Shown here one piece after another: positions 25,013 through 33,713 of a DNA stretch of 64,000 bases. Source of the DNA: Bradyrhizobium guangzhouense (GTDB lineage: Bacteria; Pseudomonadota; Alphaproteobacteria; Rhizobiales; Xanthobacteraceae); assembly GCF_004114955.1 (NCBI RefSeq), contig NZ_CP030053.1, forward strand, positions 4,092,001 to 4,156,000. Reading direction: 5' to 3'. The notes beneath the pieces are model-generated. The model did no database searches, had not been told where the DNA came from, and worked only from the letters and a program-made list of their open reading frames with translations. The translations under genes and the position numbers were made by a program. How positions within the stretch are numbered: position 1 is the stretch's first letter; each line of letters begins with the position of its first letter.

Positions 25013-26635
25013 TTAGCTCCGCAACCCCGGCGCTTCCTGCCCGGTGCGCGCGACATATTCGGTGTAGCCGCCGCCATATTGGTGGATGCCTTCGGGCGTC
25101 AGCTCGAGCACGCGGTTCGACAGGACGCTGAGGAAGTGGCGGTCATGCGAGACGAACAGCATGGTGCCCTCGAAATCCGAGAGCGCGTTGATCAGCATCT
25201 CTTTCGTCGCGAGGTCGAGATGGTTGGTCGGCTCGTCCAGCACCAGAAAATTTGGCGGATCGAACAGCATTTTCGCCATCACCAGGCGCGCCTTCTCGCC
25301 GCCCGAGAGCACGCGGCAGCGCTTTTCGACGTCGTCGCCGGAGAAGCCGAAGCAGCCCGCGAGCGCGCGCAAGGAGCCCTGCCCCGCCGTCGGAAACTGG
25401 TCCTCCAGCGACTGGAACACGGTGCGCTCGCCGTCGAGCAGGTCCATCGCGTGCTGGGCGAAATAGCCCATCTTGACGCTGCCGCCCAAGGCCACGGTGC
25501 CCTCGTCCGGCTCGCTTGCACCAGCAACCAGCTTGAGCAGGGTCGACTTGCCGGCGCCGTTGACGCCCATCACGCACCAGCGCTCCCGGCGGCGGATCAT
25601 GAAATCCAGCCCGTCATAGATGCGCTTGGCTCCATAGCCCTTGTGGACCCCCTTGAGCGCGACGACGTCCTCGCCGGAGCGCGGTGCCGGCAGGAAGTCG
25701 AACGCGATCGACTGGCGGCGGCGCGGTGGCTCGACCCGCTCGATCTTGTCGAGCTTCTTCACCCGGCTCTGCACCTGGGCAGCGTGCGAGGCGCGCGCCT
25801 TGAACCGCTCGATGAACTTGATTTCTTTCGCCAGCATCGCCTGCTGGCGCTCGAACTGCGCCTGCTGCTGCTTCTCGTTCAGCGCGCGCTGCTGCTCGTA
25901 GAACTCGTAATTGCCGGTGTAGGTCGTCAGCGAGCCGGAATCGATCTCGACCACCTTGGAGATCACGCGGTTGATGAACTCGCGGTCATGCGAGGTCATT
26001 AGCAGCGTGCCTTCGTAATCGTGCAGGAACTTCTCCAGCCAGATCAGGCTTTCCAGATCGAGATGGTTGCTGGGTTCGTCGAGCAGCATCACGTCGGGGC
26101 GCATCAAGAGAATGCGGGCCAGCGCCACGCGCATCTTCCAGCCGCCGGAGAGCTTGCCGACGTCGCCGTCCATCATCTCCTGGCTGAAGCCGAGGCCGGA
26201 CAGCGCCTCGCGCGCACGGCCGTCGAGCGCGTAACCGTCAAGCTCCTCGAAGGCGTGCTGCACCTCGCCATATCTAGCGATGATCTCGTCCATCTGGTCG
26301 GTCTTGTCGGGGTCCGCCATGGCGGCTTCGAGCTCGCGCAGCTCGGCCGCGACCTCGCTGACGGGACCCGCGCCATTCATCACCTCGGCCACGGCGCTGC
26401 GGCCACTCATCTCGCCGACGTCCTGGTTGAAATAGCCGATGGTGATGCCGCGATCGGTCGACACCTGTCCCTCGTCGGGCAGTTCCTCGCCGGCGATCAT
26501 CCGGAACAGCGTGGTCTTGCCGGCGCCGTTCGGGCCGACGAGGCCGATCTTCTCGCCCTTGTTGAGGGCCGCGGAGGCTTCGATGAACAGGATCTGGTGG
26601 CCGGCTTGCTTGCTGACGTTGTCGAGGCGGATCAT
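25013..26635 (-). CDS. ABC-F family ATPase (ribosome-associated, Uup/YbiT-like)
   Basis: This 540-residue soluble protein has two ABC ATPase domains in tandem and no membrane part. Walker A motifs are GPNGAGKTT and GVNGAGKST, signatures are LSGGWKMRVALARI and LSGGEKARLVMAKM, and Walker B motifs are VMLLDEPSNHLD and FLVLDEPTNHLD. The linker between the domains is the Lys/Gln-rich P-site tRNA-interaction motif region (NEKQQQAQFERQQAMLAKEI). ABC-F proteins act on the ribosome to resolve stalled or unfavourable states. The start at 26635 opens the first domain directly (MIRLDNVSKQAG); longer in-frame starts are unlikely. Confidence 0.93.
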   Translation of the reverse strand: MIRLDNVSKQAGHQILFIEASAALNKGEKIGLVGPNGAGKTTLFRMIAGEELPDEGQVSTDRGITIGYFNQDVGEMSGRSAVAEVMNGAGPVSEVAAELRELEAAMADPDKTDQMDEIIARYGEVQHAFEELDGYALDGRAREALSGLGFSQEMMDGDVGKLSGGWKMRVALARILLMRPDVMLLDEPSNHLDLESLIWLEKFLHDYEGTLLMTSHDREFINRVISKVVEIDSGSLTTYTGNYEFYEQQRALNEKQQQAQFERQQAMLAKEIKFIERFKARASHAAQVQSRVKKLDKIERVEPPRRRQSIAFDFLPAPRSGEDVVALKGVHKGYGAKRIYDGLDFMIRRRERWCVMGVNGAGKSTLLKLVAGASEPDEGTVALGGSVKMGYFAQHAMDLLDGERTVFQSLEDQFPTAGQGSLRALAGCFGFSGDDVEKRCRVLSGGEKARLVMAKMLFDPPNFLVLDEPTNHLDLATKEMLINALSDFEGTMLFVSHDRHFLSVLSNRVLELTPEGIHQYGGGYTEYVARTGQEAPGLRS

Positions 26636-26831
26636 GAGGTCTTTTCGGGGAATTTTGCGTTGCAGCGTAATAGGCCATGCCCTCGTCCAAGGGAAGCCCA
26701 GCGGGGTACGGATTTCGGGATTCCCCAGTCGATTTTTGCGCGACATCAAAGCGAACGCTTTGCTCGATAGTATGAATGCGAATTCTGCACCGATCGCGGT
26801 CACGCCATCGCGTCACGAGAGGGGATGAGCA

Positions 26832-27800
26832 ATGAGCGCGGTCCAAATCGAGGCCAACACTGCGCCTCACGCGAAATATGAGCGCCTGATCGCCGCCGCC
26901 CGACACGTTCCTCCCGCAACGACCGTCGTCGTCCATCCTTGCGACGAAACATCATTGAGGGGCGTCTGCGAAGCCGCCGAAATTGGCATCATCAAGCCGG
27001 TCCTCGTAGGACCGCTTAACAAGATCAAGTCCACAGCGGCCAGACACGATCTGGACGTCGAAAAGTTCGAGATTGTGGATGCGCCGCACAGCGATGCGGC
27101 CGCCGCCCGGGGCGTTGAACTCGTCCATGAAGGCAAAGGCGAAGTGCTGATGAAGGGCAGCCTGCACACCGACGAGTTGATGCGATACGTGACGGCGACA
27201 ACAGGCGGTCTGCGCACGAACCGGCGCATCAGTCACGTCTTCGTAATGGACGTGCCGAATTATGCCGAAACGCTCTTCATCACGGACGCGGCAATCAATA
27301 TTTTTCCCGACCTCGATGCGAAGCGTGACATTGTGCAGAACGCCATTGATCTGTTCGTCCAGATTGGGCTCGGATCTCACCCGCGCGTCGCGCTGCTATC
27401 GGCCGTGGAGACGGTGACAACCAAGATTCCCTCGACGATCGATGCAGCCGCGCTCTGCAAGATGGCGGAACGCGGCCAGATCAACGGCGGCATCCTGGAC
27501 GGCCCGCTCGCCTTCGACAATGCGGTCGATCCGAAAGCGGCAGAGATCAAGGGCATCAAATCGCCGGTCGCAGGCAGGGCTCAGATTCTCGTCGTGCCTG
27601 ACCTCGAGGCCGGCAACATGCTGGCAAAGAACCTTACTTTCCTGGCCAAGGCCGATGCCGCAGGCATCGCGCTGGGCGCTCGCGTGCCGATCGTGCTGAC
27701 CTCGCGCGCCGACACCGTGCGGGCACGTCTAGCCTCCTGCGCTATGGCCGTACTCTCAGCCGACGCGCGACGACGACTCCATCCCGTTCCCGCCGCCTGA
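26832..27800 (+). CDS. Phosphate acetyl/butyryltransferase family protein
   Basis: This 322-residue soluble enzyme matches the phosphotransacetylase/phosphotransbutyrylase family. Visible features are VVVHPCDETSLRGVCEAAE, EVLMKGSLHTDELM, RISHVFVMDVPNYAETLFITDAAINIFPDL, the GSHPRVALLSAVET core, ILDGPLAFDNAVDPKAA, and VPDLEAGNMLAKNL. It would interconvert acyl-CoA and acyl phosphate. In many relatives it is followed by acetate kinase, but no kinase gene is seen here; the next gene is convergent. The C-terminal Arg/Ala stretch is slightly longer than usual. Confidence 0.88.
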   Translation: MSAVQIEANTAPHAKYERLIAAARHVPPATTVVVHPCDETSLRGVCEAAEIGIIKPVLVGPLNKIKSTAARHDLDVEKFEIVDAPHSDAAAARGVELVHEGKGEVLMKGSLHTDELMRYVTATTGGLRTNRRISHVFVMDVPNYAETLFITDAAINIFPDLDAKRDIVQNAIDLFVQIGLGSHPRVALLSAVETVTTKIPSTIDAAALCKMAERGQINGGILDGPLAFDNAVDPKAAEIKGIKSPVAGRAQILVVPDLEAGNMLAKNLTFLAKADAAGIALGARVPIVLTSRADTVRARLASCAMAVLSADARRRLHPVPAA

Positions 27801-27940
27801 CGGGCGATGACGCGCTGCACGGCTCGATCCCAGTCGAGGCTCTGCGCCACGGAGCCTCGTCGCAAGCGCAGGCGGCACATGCCTAGACGGGAAGATCCCG
27901 TCACGCATGCGCCGCTCAACCTGCCTGCGCTTGCTAGAGC

Positions 27941-28702
27941 CTACAGCAGCTTGCCGCGGGCTGCGCTTGCGGGGAAATCCTTCTGGTAGGCTGCGAAGGT
28001 TTCGGACGGGAACAACCAGGACGTATCATCGTAATTGACCCACGCGCCGCTGTTGAAGAACGGAAGGCGCCCATTCCACGCGACCTCGGCCTTCCGATTT
28101 GCGTGATTGCGGTCTCCTTTCGGAAGCACCGTGCCGTCCTTCTGAATCGCCACGACTTCGTGCACCAACTGCCACAGCATCCAGACCCGAACCATTCCAG
28201 CCGCCGGCGGATCAATCTGGACCGTGTCCGTGTATGTATTTTCCTCGCTGGTCGTCACGGATTTGGAGAATGTCGCGGAGATCTCGGCGCTCAGCGCGCC
28301 ATACGAGATGCCTAACGATGCCGTGATCGACTGTGAGACGGTCGACGATATGCCCTGGGTCTTGGAGACACTGACCGTCAGGGTGTTGCCCACCGGAATC
28401 CGATGGTACGACTTTCCGACGGGCCGCCAGAACTGCCGCAAGACCAGTTGATAGTCCGGCGGCCCGCCGCCGTCCCAGTAGTTCACGATGATCGCGGTGG
28501 TGTTTGGCAGCGTGGTGTTGGGCTTGTCGCAGACGAAGGCCGACGCGCCCGAATTGTCGGAGTTGGCCCACATGACCAGAGACCGATCCACGCTTTCGAG
28601 CTGGACATAGTCGGACCGGTCGGGGGGCTGACTGTTCACGTTTGCGAGTTCGGGGACAGCCGGGTAATTCGTGGGCGTATCAAGCATCTTGCTGAACTCC
28701 AT
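27941..28702 (-). CDS. Possible aerolysin/ETX-MTX2-like beta-pore-forming protein
   Basis: This is a protein of about 253 residues without a signal peptide. I do not recognise it with certainty. Its central region alternates Ser/Thr and hydrophobic residues in long strands (TLTVSVSKTQGISSTVSQSI, ASLGISYGALSAEISATFSK, SVTTSEENTYTDTVQI). This is the pattern of insertion strands in aerolysin-type pore formers. The flanks are rich in Trp, Tyr and Asn (YWDGGGPPDYQLVLRQFW). ATG 28702 is used; ATG 28687 has a better GGAG site and could be the true start. The gene is divergent from a winged-helix-like gene at 28936, and the 200-bp gap is AT-richer than the surroundings. Confidence 0.4.
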   Translation of the reverse strand: MEFSKMLDTPTNYPAVPELANVNSQPPDRSDYVQLESVDRSLVMWANSDNSGASAFVCDKPNTTLPNTTAIIVNYWDGGGPPDYQLVLRQFWRPVGKSYHRIPVGNTLTVSVSKTQGISSTVSQSITASLGISYGALSAEISATFSKSVTTSEENTYTDTVQIDPPAAGMVRVWMLWQLVHEVVAIQKDGTVLPKGDRNHANRKAEVAWNGRLPFFNSGAWVNYDDTSWLFPSETFAAYQKDFPASAARGKLL

Positions 28703-28935
28703 TCTGGAAATGAGCGTCAATCTCTATTTAAGGTAGTATCGGAAGCTATCGAAAAACGTACACTCGCCAATTCAAGAGATTGCTGCCTGCAGAAATCTTG
28801 CGCCGCCGTACGGGCGCCAGCAGCCGAGCAATCGCGAGAAATCTAGTCGCTTCTACTCAGGATTGAACGGAAAACATTGCGCCGATCGCTGCCGGGTTCG
28901 TATAGTCTCCGCGCGTCAGGATTTTGGGGGCGACT

Positions 28936-29871
28936 TTGGAGCAAGACGAACTGGAACGTCTCGTTGGGGACCGGCTGCGGCTGACGCTCGATGAGATCGT
29001 GCGGCACCCTCGCCTGTCCGAGGCACGGCACGCCTATCTGGAAAGCTTCCTGAAAGTGTACGAGGGCGAACCATTCCTGGTTCGGCTTCTCCTTGAGGCG
29101 GGCCGGTTTTTCGTCTTCCATTGCGCGGCCGTCCTCGAGGCCGCCCAAGACCCTTCCCGACGCGAGACCTGGTTCACCGTCGGCGCCCTCAAGCAACAGC
29201 TTGCCCTGTTCGGCTACGCGAGCGACCGGCAGGCCGATCATCTGGTGGCTCGGCTGCGGGAGGTCGGGTTTCTCGAACTGCGCAAGGCCCCCAGTGACGG
29301 CCGCGTCCGATTGCTGGCAACCACGGAGAAGCTGCGCGCGCACCACATTGAATGGCTGGTTGCGCATTTTGTGCCCCTTGCGACGCTGTATCCGGATCAT
29401 GATTACGGCCCGATATTCGCGCGCGATCGGGACTTCTACCTGCTTCACTGCAGCCGATCGGTCCCCTTCAATCCTGCCGCGGCCCGCCTCATGATGACGC
29501 TGCCGGATACGATGCTGTTCTTCGGTCATGCCGCGGGACCGTTGATCCAGAATGCCGTGCTCAAGGCTGCCATGGATGCCGGCGACCCGGGCGCGGTCGT
29601 GCCCTATATCGAAGCCACCGACCGTTTCGGCGTCTCGCGAACCCATGTCCGCAACCTCATGATATCAGCTGAAGCCGCCGGGCTCGTCAGGATCGTGGGG
29701 CGCGGGGGACGCAACATCGAGATTCTTCCGCGCTTCTGGGCAAGCTATGACCGCGGGCTCGCGGTCGGAATGTACCTGACCGACGCGGTCAACCTGGTCA
29801 CGATGCGCGAGTGGCTCGAAAGGCCCGGGAACATCGCGCAACGGACAGCTGCATTTGAGAATCAAGACTAG
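28936..29871 (+). CDS. Winged-helix-like putative transcriptional regulator
   Basis: This 311-residue protein has two probable winged-helix segments. The first is TWFTVGALKQQLALFGYASDRQADHLVARLREVGFLELRKAPSD-type sequence (residues about 75-120). The second is VVPYIEATDRFGVSRTHVRNLMISAEAAGLVRI (about 215-250), followed by a wing with GRGGRNIEI. The best start is TTG 28936, which has a GGGGGC ribosome-binding site; an upstream TTG in the same frame adds four residues. It resembles MarR-like proteins but not closely. It is divergent from the possible pore-former and may regulate it. Confidence 0.6.
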   Translation: MEQDELERLVGDRLRLTLDEIVRHPRLSEARHAYLESFLKVYEGEPFLVRLLLEAGRFFVFHCAAVLEAAQDPSRRETWFTVGALKQQLALFGYASDRQADHLVARLREVGFLELRKAPSDGRVRLLATTEKLRAHHIEWLVAHFVPLATLYPDHDYGPIFARDRDFYLLHCSRSVPFNPAAARLMMTLPDTMLFFGHAAGPLIQNAVLKAAMDAGDPGAVVPYIEATDRFGVSRTHVRNLMISAEAAGLVRIVGRGGRNIEILPRFWASYDRGLAVGMYLTDAVNLVTMREWLERPGNIAQRTAAFENQD

Positions 29872-29885
29872 CGTCCTGGACGCAC

Positions 29886-30035
29886 TCAGTGACGCTTGAA
29901 ATACTGCACGTCGCGCTCGTGCTTCTCCGCCGCGGCGCGGCTCTTGAAGGTGCCGAGATTGCGCCGCTTGCCGGTCTTGGGATTCACCTTGCGCGAATAG
30001 AGCCTGTATTCGCCGGATGCGAGCTTGCGGATCAT
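29886..30035 (-). CDS. Small basic conserved protein (49 aa)
   Basis: This very short gene has a strong GGAGG ribosome-binding site seven bases before ATG 30035. The product reads MIRKLASGEYRLYSRK, then NPKTGKRRNLGTFKSR and AAAEKHERDVQYFKRH. It is rich in Lys, Arg and His and lacks a signal peptide. The sequence has the look of a short DNA- or RNA-binding strand-helix protein and appears to be a conserved rhizobial type, but no function is known. It is convergent with the winged-helix gene, with a gap of 14 bp. Confidence 0.75.
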   Translation of the reverse strand: MIRKLASGEYRLYSRKVNPKTGKRRNLGTFKSRAAAEKHERDVQYFKRH

Positions 30036-30119
30036 GGTTGCGCCTCCTGTCGTGGCCTTGCCAGTCAACCCGCTTTGCACGCCGTCCGTTCCGTCACGGC
30101 CTGGCCCTGGGCGGAACAG

Positions 30120-30947
30120 TTAGAAGCACAGCGTGGTGACGAGCTTGCCCTGCTTGTCCTTGATCGCATAGGGGCAACGCAGCCGCTCCAGCGCCTTCTT
30201 GGCGTCCTCGTCGCCGAGCGCAGCCGCGCGCTCGTAATAGGCTTTCGCCGCGTCCTTGTCCTTGGGACCGCCGCGGCCGCCTTCCGTGAAGGCGCCCATC
30301 CGCTCCAGCGCGCCGGGATGGTTCTGCGCCGCCGCTTTCTCGAACAGCGCGCGCGCCGCGAAATCGTCCTTCTCTCCGCCGTTGCCGTTGGAGAGCATCA
30401 GCCCGAGCTGGTACTGCGCCTCCGCATTGGTCTCGGCGGCCTTGCCGAGCAGGCTGCGCGCCTGCGCCGGATCGGCCGGCGCCCCGCCACCGGCGCTGCC
30501 CAGCGCCGCGAGATTGGAGACACCACGCGGATTGCCCGATTGCGCCGCCTTCTCGAACAGCTTTCGCGCCTGCGTCTCGTCCTTGGCGATGCCGGAGCCG
30601 GTGCCATAGGCAACACCGAGCTCGACCATTGCCGCGCTGGAGCCCTTGTCGGCCGCCTTGCGCCAGGCGGCAAGCGCTTCCGCCGTCTGCCGGTTGGCGG
30701 CATAGGCCCGGCCGAGCGCAAACATCGCGCGGCGCGAGGTGCTTGCTGCCTGCTTGCAGAATTTGATGGCGGTCGCGATGTCGGCCGCCGCGATCTCGGG
30801 CACGCCCTTCACGTCGACAGGCTTGTCCGGGTCGCTGGGATCGGCGGCGACACGGTCACACAGGACGAGATCGGCCGATTGGGCATGCGCGGCGACCGGC
30901 GCGGCGAGCGTGACGAGGATGGCAAGGAGAGAAGTCCGCATGGCCAT
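30120..30947 (-). CDS. Sel1-like repeat protein, exported
   Basis: This 275-residue protein has a signal peptide ending AHAQS. Several Sel1-type repeats of about 36 residues follow, such as GSSAAMVELGVAYGTGSGIAKDETQARKLFEKAAQSGNPRG, NAEAQYQLGLMLSNGNGGEKDD, and HPGALERMGAFTEGGRGG. Such repeats make protein-protein contacts and are common in envelope regulators. The C-terminus holds two Cys (RCPYAIKDKQGKLVTTLCF). The ATG at 30947 is used; a TTG at 30977 would overlap the upstream gene's stop, and neither has a strong ribosome-binding site. Confidence 0.82.
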   Translation of the reverse strand: MAMRTSLLAILVTLAAPVAAHAQSADLVLCDRVAADPSDPDKPVDVKGVPEIAAADIATAIKFCKQAASTSRRAMFALGRAYAANRQTAEALAAWRKAADKGSSAAMVELGVAYGTGSGIAKDETQARKLFEKAAQSGNPRGVSNLAALGSAGGGAPADPAQARSLLGKAAETNAEAQYQLGLMLSNGNGGEKDDFAARALFEKAAAQNHPGALERMGAFTEGGRGGPKDKDAAKAYYERAAALGDEDAKKALERLRCPYAIKDKQGKLVTTLCF

Positions 30948-30973
30948 CACGTTGCGTCCGCCTGCCGGCGAAT

Positions 30974-31657
30974 TCAAGGCTCGAGTCCCGACTGGCGCAG
31001 CACGGGCACGACCTCCGGCGATGCCAGATAGCGCAGCAGCCGGTCTGCGGCTTCGGGCTGCTTCGCATTCGTCATGCGGCCGGCGGAGAACACGGCGGGC
31101 GTCAGCAGTTCGTGCGGGACCGGGCCGATCACCTCGATGCCGCCAATTTGCTTCAGCTCGCTGATCTGCTGCACAGCCAGATCAGCCTCGCCGCTGACGA
31201 GCCGCTCCGCGGTAAATCCCTGCTCGACGATGGTGGCCTTGGCGTTGATCTCGGTGGCAATGCCCATCCGCTCGATCAGCTGGGCGAAATACACGCCGCT
31301 CGCGCCCAGCCGCGAATAGGCGACGGACCGCGCCGCGAGCAGCGCCTTGCGCAGCTCCGCTTCGCTCGAGATATCGGGATGCGGCTGCCCGCCCCGCACG
31401 GCAAGGCCGACATAGGAGCGCGCGAGGTCGGCTGCGCCGTCCGCAATCACACGGCCCTCGCCGATCACCTCATTGAGCCCTTCGCGCGTGAGGATGACGA
31501 GATCGGCCGCCTCGCCGGCGCGCAATCGCTTGAGCAGTGCCAGGGTGGGCGCGAAGTCGGCATCGACGTGAATGCCCGTCGCCGTCTCGAAGGCGGCGGA
31601 GAGGCTGCGCATCGCGCCCATCAGACCGAGCGTCGAGAGCATGCGAACATGGTCCAT
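30974..31657 (-). CDS. ModA-like solute-binding domain protein without signal peptide
   Basis: This 227-residue protein has the fold of molybdate-type binding proteins: LMGAMRSLSAAFETATGIHVDADFAPTLALLKRL, ADLVILTREGLNEVI, and VAYSRLGASGVYFAQLIERMGI with SEADLAVQQISEL-like sequence. It starts MDHVRMLSTLGL and has no cleavable export signal, so it is predicted to stay in the cytoplasm. No permease or ATPase gene is near. It may sense an anion or small acid rather than transport it. It lies between the Sel1 protein and a GrlR-like gene on the same strand. Confidence 0.75.
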   Translation of the reverse strand: MDHVRMLSTLGLMGAMRSLSAAFETATGIHVDADFAPTLALLKRLRAGEAADLVILTREGLNEVIGEGRVIADGAADLARSYVGLAVRGGQPHPDISSEAELRKALLAARSVAYSRLGASGVYFAQLIERMGIATEINAKATIVEQGFTAERLVSGEADLAVQQISELKQIGGIEVIGPVPHELLTPAVFSAGRMTNAKQPEAADRLLRYLASPEVVPVLRQSGLEP

Positions 31658-31675
31658 TTGATTTCCCTGTTGCGA

Positions 31676-32404
31676 TCAGGCGCGATGCATCAGCTTGAGC
31701 GCGGCGGTCAGGCGCAGGCTGCGCTTGCCGGCCAGCGCACTCGCTTCCAGCATCGCCTGATCGCCGTCATAGGTGCCGGCGAAGCCGATCCCGACCTCGT
31801 GGCCACCAAAGATCGGATCGTCCTTCGCTGGCGTGTGCTCCTGGTTGAGAATCTGCCCCTTCCAGCGGCCGTTCGCGGCGGTGTAGCTGCCGAGGTAATA
31901 GAACGAGGCGTCGCCACCGAGGATACGGCCCCGGTTGAGCAGCATCACGCCGGTGAGCCCGCCATCGACGCCGTCGAGCATCCGCAGGTGAATAGAGTAG
32001 AGGCCATCGGTGATGCCGGCTTCGCCGACCCCGCCGGCGATCGGCACCTCCTCCTCCGTGATCGGTGTCATCACCGACTGGAAGGGCACGCCGGGCAGCT
32101 CCTTCAGCTCGCCTTTGAAGCGGTAGAGATCGCCGTCCGCAAATCCCTTCGCGATCAGCGTCGCATCGTCGGTGCCGGCCATGGCGCGGTAGTTCGGATC
32201 GGGGTTGTGACGGACGGTCTTGATGATGATGTCGACGCCGCCTGCGGTCTTCTCATAGGTGCCGATATGGGCGAACGCCGAATTGCCGCCGAGCATCTTG
32301 CCAATGCCGGCATGCATCACGCTCCGGCCGACCGCGTCGCCGAGCTGAAATCGCACCTTGTAGAAGCCTTCAAACACCAGCCGTGTCCCCGGCTCCGCGC
32401 GCAT
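31676..32404 (-). CDS. Tandem GrlR-like (T3SS regulator GrlR family) protein with two domains
   Basis: This 242-residue protein is made of two homologous halves. The first (residues about 8-120) has VFEGFYKVRF, GIGKMLGGNSAFAHIGTYEK and a RHNPDPNYRAM segment. The second (about 130-242) has DGLYSIHLRM, GVMLLNRGRILGGDASFYYLGSYTA, and QEHTPAKDDPIFGGHEV followed by VGIGFAGTYDG. The second half closely matches the single-domain gene at 36358-36705. The pattern GLYS..GV...G...GGD..F.Y.GSY is that of the GrlR family of small beta-barrel regulators. The start at 32404 is provisional. It lies just downstream of the glnII terminator. Confidence 0.72.
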   Translation of the reverse strand: MRAEPGTRLVFEGFYKVRFQLGDAVGRSVMHAGIGKMLGGNSAFAHIGTYEKTAGGVDIIIKTVRHNPDPNYRAMAGTDDATLIAKGFADGDLYRFKGELKELPGVPFQSVMTPITEEEVPIAGGVGEAGITDGLYSIHLRMLDGVDGGLTGVMLLNRGRILGGDASFYYLGSYTAANGRWKGQILNQEHTPAKDDPIFGGHEVGIGFAGTYDGDQAMLEASALAGKRSLRLTAALKLMHRA

Positions 32405-32502
32405 CCCAGCGGCTACTCTATCCCGGTTTCGGCCGACATGGACAGGCTTCACGCCGGCATGGAAGCCGGACCCACAACAAGCGCTGTCGTCAAAACGCAA
32501 AA

Positions 32503-32532
32503 ATCCGCCGGAGCCTTGCAGCTCCGGCGGAT
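32503..32532 (-). terminator. Rho-independent terminator of glnII
   Basis: A perfect 12-bp stem (ATCCGCCGGAGC with GCTCCGGCGGAT) encloses the loop CTTGCA and is followed on the minus strand by a run of five T. It lies about 48 bp after the glnII stop codon, in its reading direction. A second hairpin (CCCGGACC/GGTCCGGG, 32543-32568) sits between it and the gene. Confidence 0.85.
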
Positions 32533-32579
32533 CGAAAGCCAACCCGGACCAAGCCCCCAAGGTCCGGGCCGGGAGGATC

Positions 32580-33614
32580 TTAGGCCGCGGCCTTCTTGTC
32601 GGTCGGCACGGACGCGATCGTCTTCAGGATCTGCGAAGCGATCTGGTATGGGTCGCCCTGCGAGTTCGGGCGGCGGTCTTCCAGATAGCCCTTGTAGCCG
32701 TTGTTGACGAAGGAGTGGGGAACGCGGATCGAGGCGCCACGATCAGCCACGCCGTAGCTGAACTTGTTCCACGGCGCGGTCTCGTGCTTGCCGGTCAGAC
32801 GCTTGTCGTTGTCAGGGCCGTAGACGGCGATGTGGTCCATCAGGTTCTTGTCGAAGGCGGCCATCAGCGCCTCGAAATACTCCTTGCCGCCCACGGTGCG
32901 CATGTACTCGGTCGAGAAGTTGGCGTGCATGCCGGAGCCGTTCCAGTCGGTGTCGCCGAGCGGCTTGCAGTGGAACTCGATGTCGATGCCGTACTTCTCG
33001 GTCAGGCGCAGCATCAGGTAGCGGGCCATCCACATTTCATCAGCGGCCTTCTTGGAGCCCTTGCCGAAGATCTGGAATTCCCACTGGCCCTTCGCGACTT
33101 CCGCGTTGATGCCTTCGTGGTTGATGCCGGCCGCGAGACAGAGGTCGAGATGCTCTTCGACGATCTTGCGGGCGACGTCGCCGACGAACTTGTAGCCGAC
33201 GCCCGTGTAGTACGGGCCCTGCGGCGCCGGATAGCCGTATTCCGGGAAGCCCAGCGGACGACCATCCTTGTAGAAGAAATATTCCTGCTCGAAGCCGAAC
33301 CAGGCGCCGGCATCATCCAGGATGGTGGCGCGCTTGTTGGAGGCGTGCGGGGTCTTGCCATCGGGCATCATGACTTCGCACATCACCAGCACGCCGTTGG
33401 TGCGGGCACCGTCCGGGAACACAGCGACCGGCTTCAGCACGCAATCCGAGCTGTGGCCTTCGGCCTGCTGGGTCGAGGAGCCGTCGAAGCCCCACAGCGG
33501 AAGCTGCTCGAGCGTCGGGAACGACGAAAATTCCTTGATCTGGGTTTTGCCGCGCAAGTTCGGAGTCGGCGTATATCCGTCGAGCCAAATGTACTCGAGC
33601 TTATACTTGGTCAT
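32580..33614 (-). CDS. glnII: Glutamine synthetase II, eukaryotic type
   Basis: This 344-residue GSII forms glutamine from glutamate, ammonia and ATP and is a hallmark of rhizobia beside GlnA. Conserved stretches include LPLWGFDGSSTQQAEG, FGFEQEYFFY, GINHEGINAEVAKGQWEFQI, HCKPLGDTDWNGSGMHANFS, the ATP-site KHETAPWNKFSYGVADRGAS, and RVPHSF with YLEDRRPNS near the end. It lacks the Tyr-adenylylation region of GSI. The start at 33614 follows GAGAGG. A -24/-12 promoter lies about 85 bp upstream and a terminator follows the gene. A DUF2735 gene is divergent from it, as usual for this locus. Confidence 0.98.
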   Translation of the reverse strand: MTKYKLEYIWLDGYTPTPNLRGKTQIKEFSSFPTLEQLPLWGFDGSSTQQAEGHSSDCVLKPVAVFPDGARTNGVLVMCEVMMPDGKTPHASNKRATILDDAGAWFGFEQEYFFYKDGRPLGFPEYGYPAPQGPYYTGVGYKFVGDVARKIVEEHLDLCLAAGINHEGINAEVAKGQWEFQIFGKGSKKAADEMWMARYLMLRLTEKYGIDIEFHCKPLGDTDWNGSGMHANFSTEYMRTVGGKEYFEALMAAFDKNLMDHIAVYGPDNDKRLTGKHETAPWNKFSYGVADRGASIRVPHSFVNNGYKGYLEDRRPNSQGDPYQIASQILKTIASVPTDKKAAA

Positions 33615-33698
33615 TGAGCCTCTCTGTAGATGATGCGAAAGGTGGGGTTGAGAGCCCCGCACGTTTGTACCCGGCCATCATCGGCCGGCCCATTACAA

Positions 33699-33713
33699 GC
33701 ATGTTGCGTGCCA
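33699..33713 (-). promoter_or_regulatory. Sigma-54 (-24/-12) promoter of glnII
   Basis: On the minus strand TGGCACGCAACATGC has GG at -24 and GC at -12 with exactly 10 bases between them, matching TGGCAC-N5-TTGCA apart from one base. The implied start is near 33688, giving a leader of about 74 nt. The glnII gene of bradyrhizobia is known to depend on RpoN and NtrC, so this is a consistent site. Confidence 0.72.
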
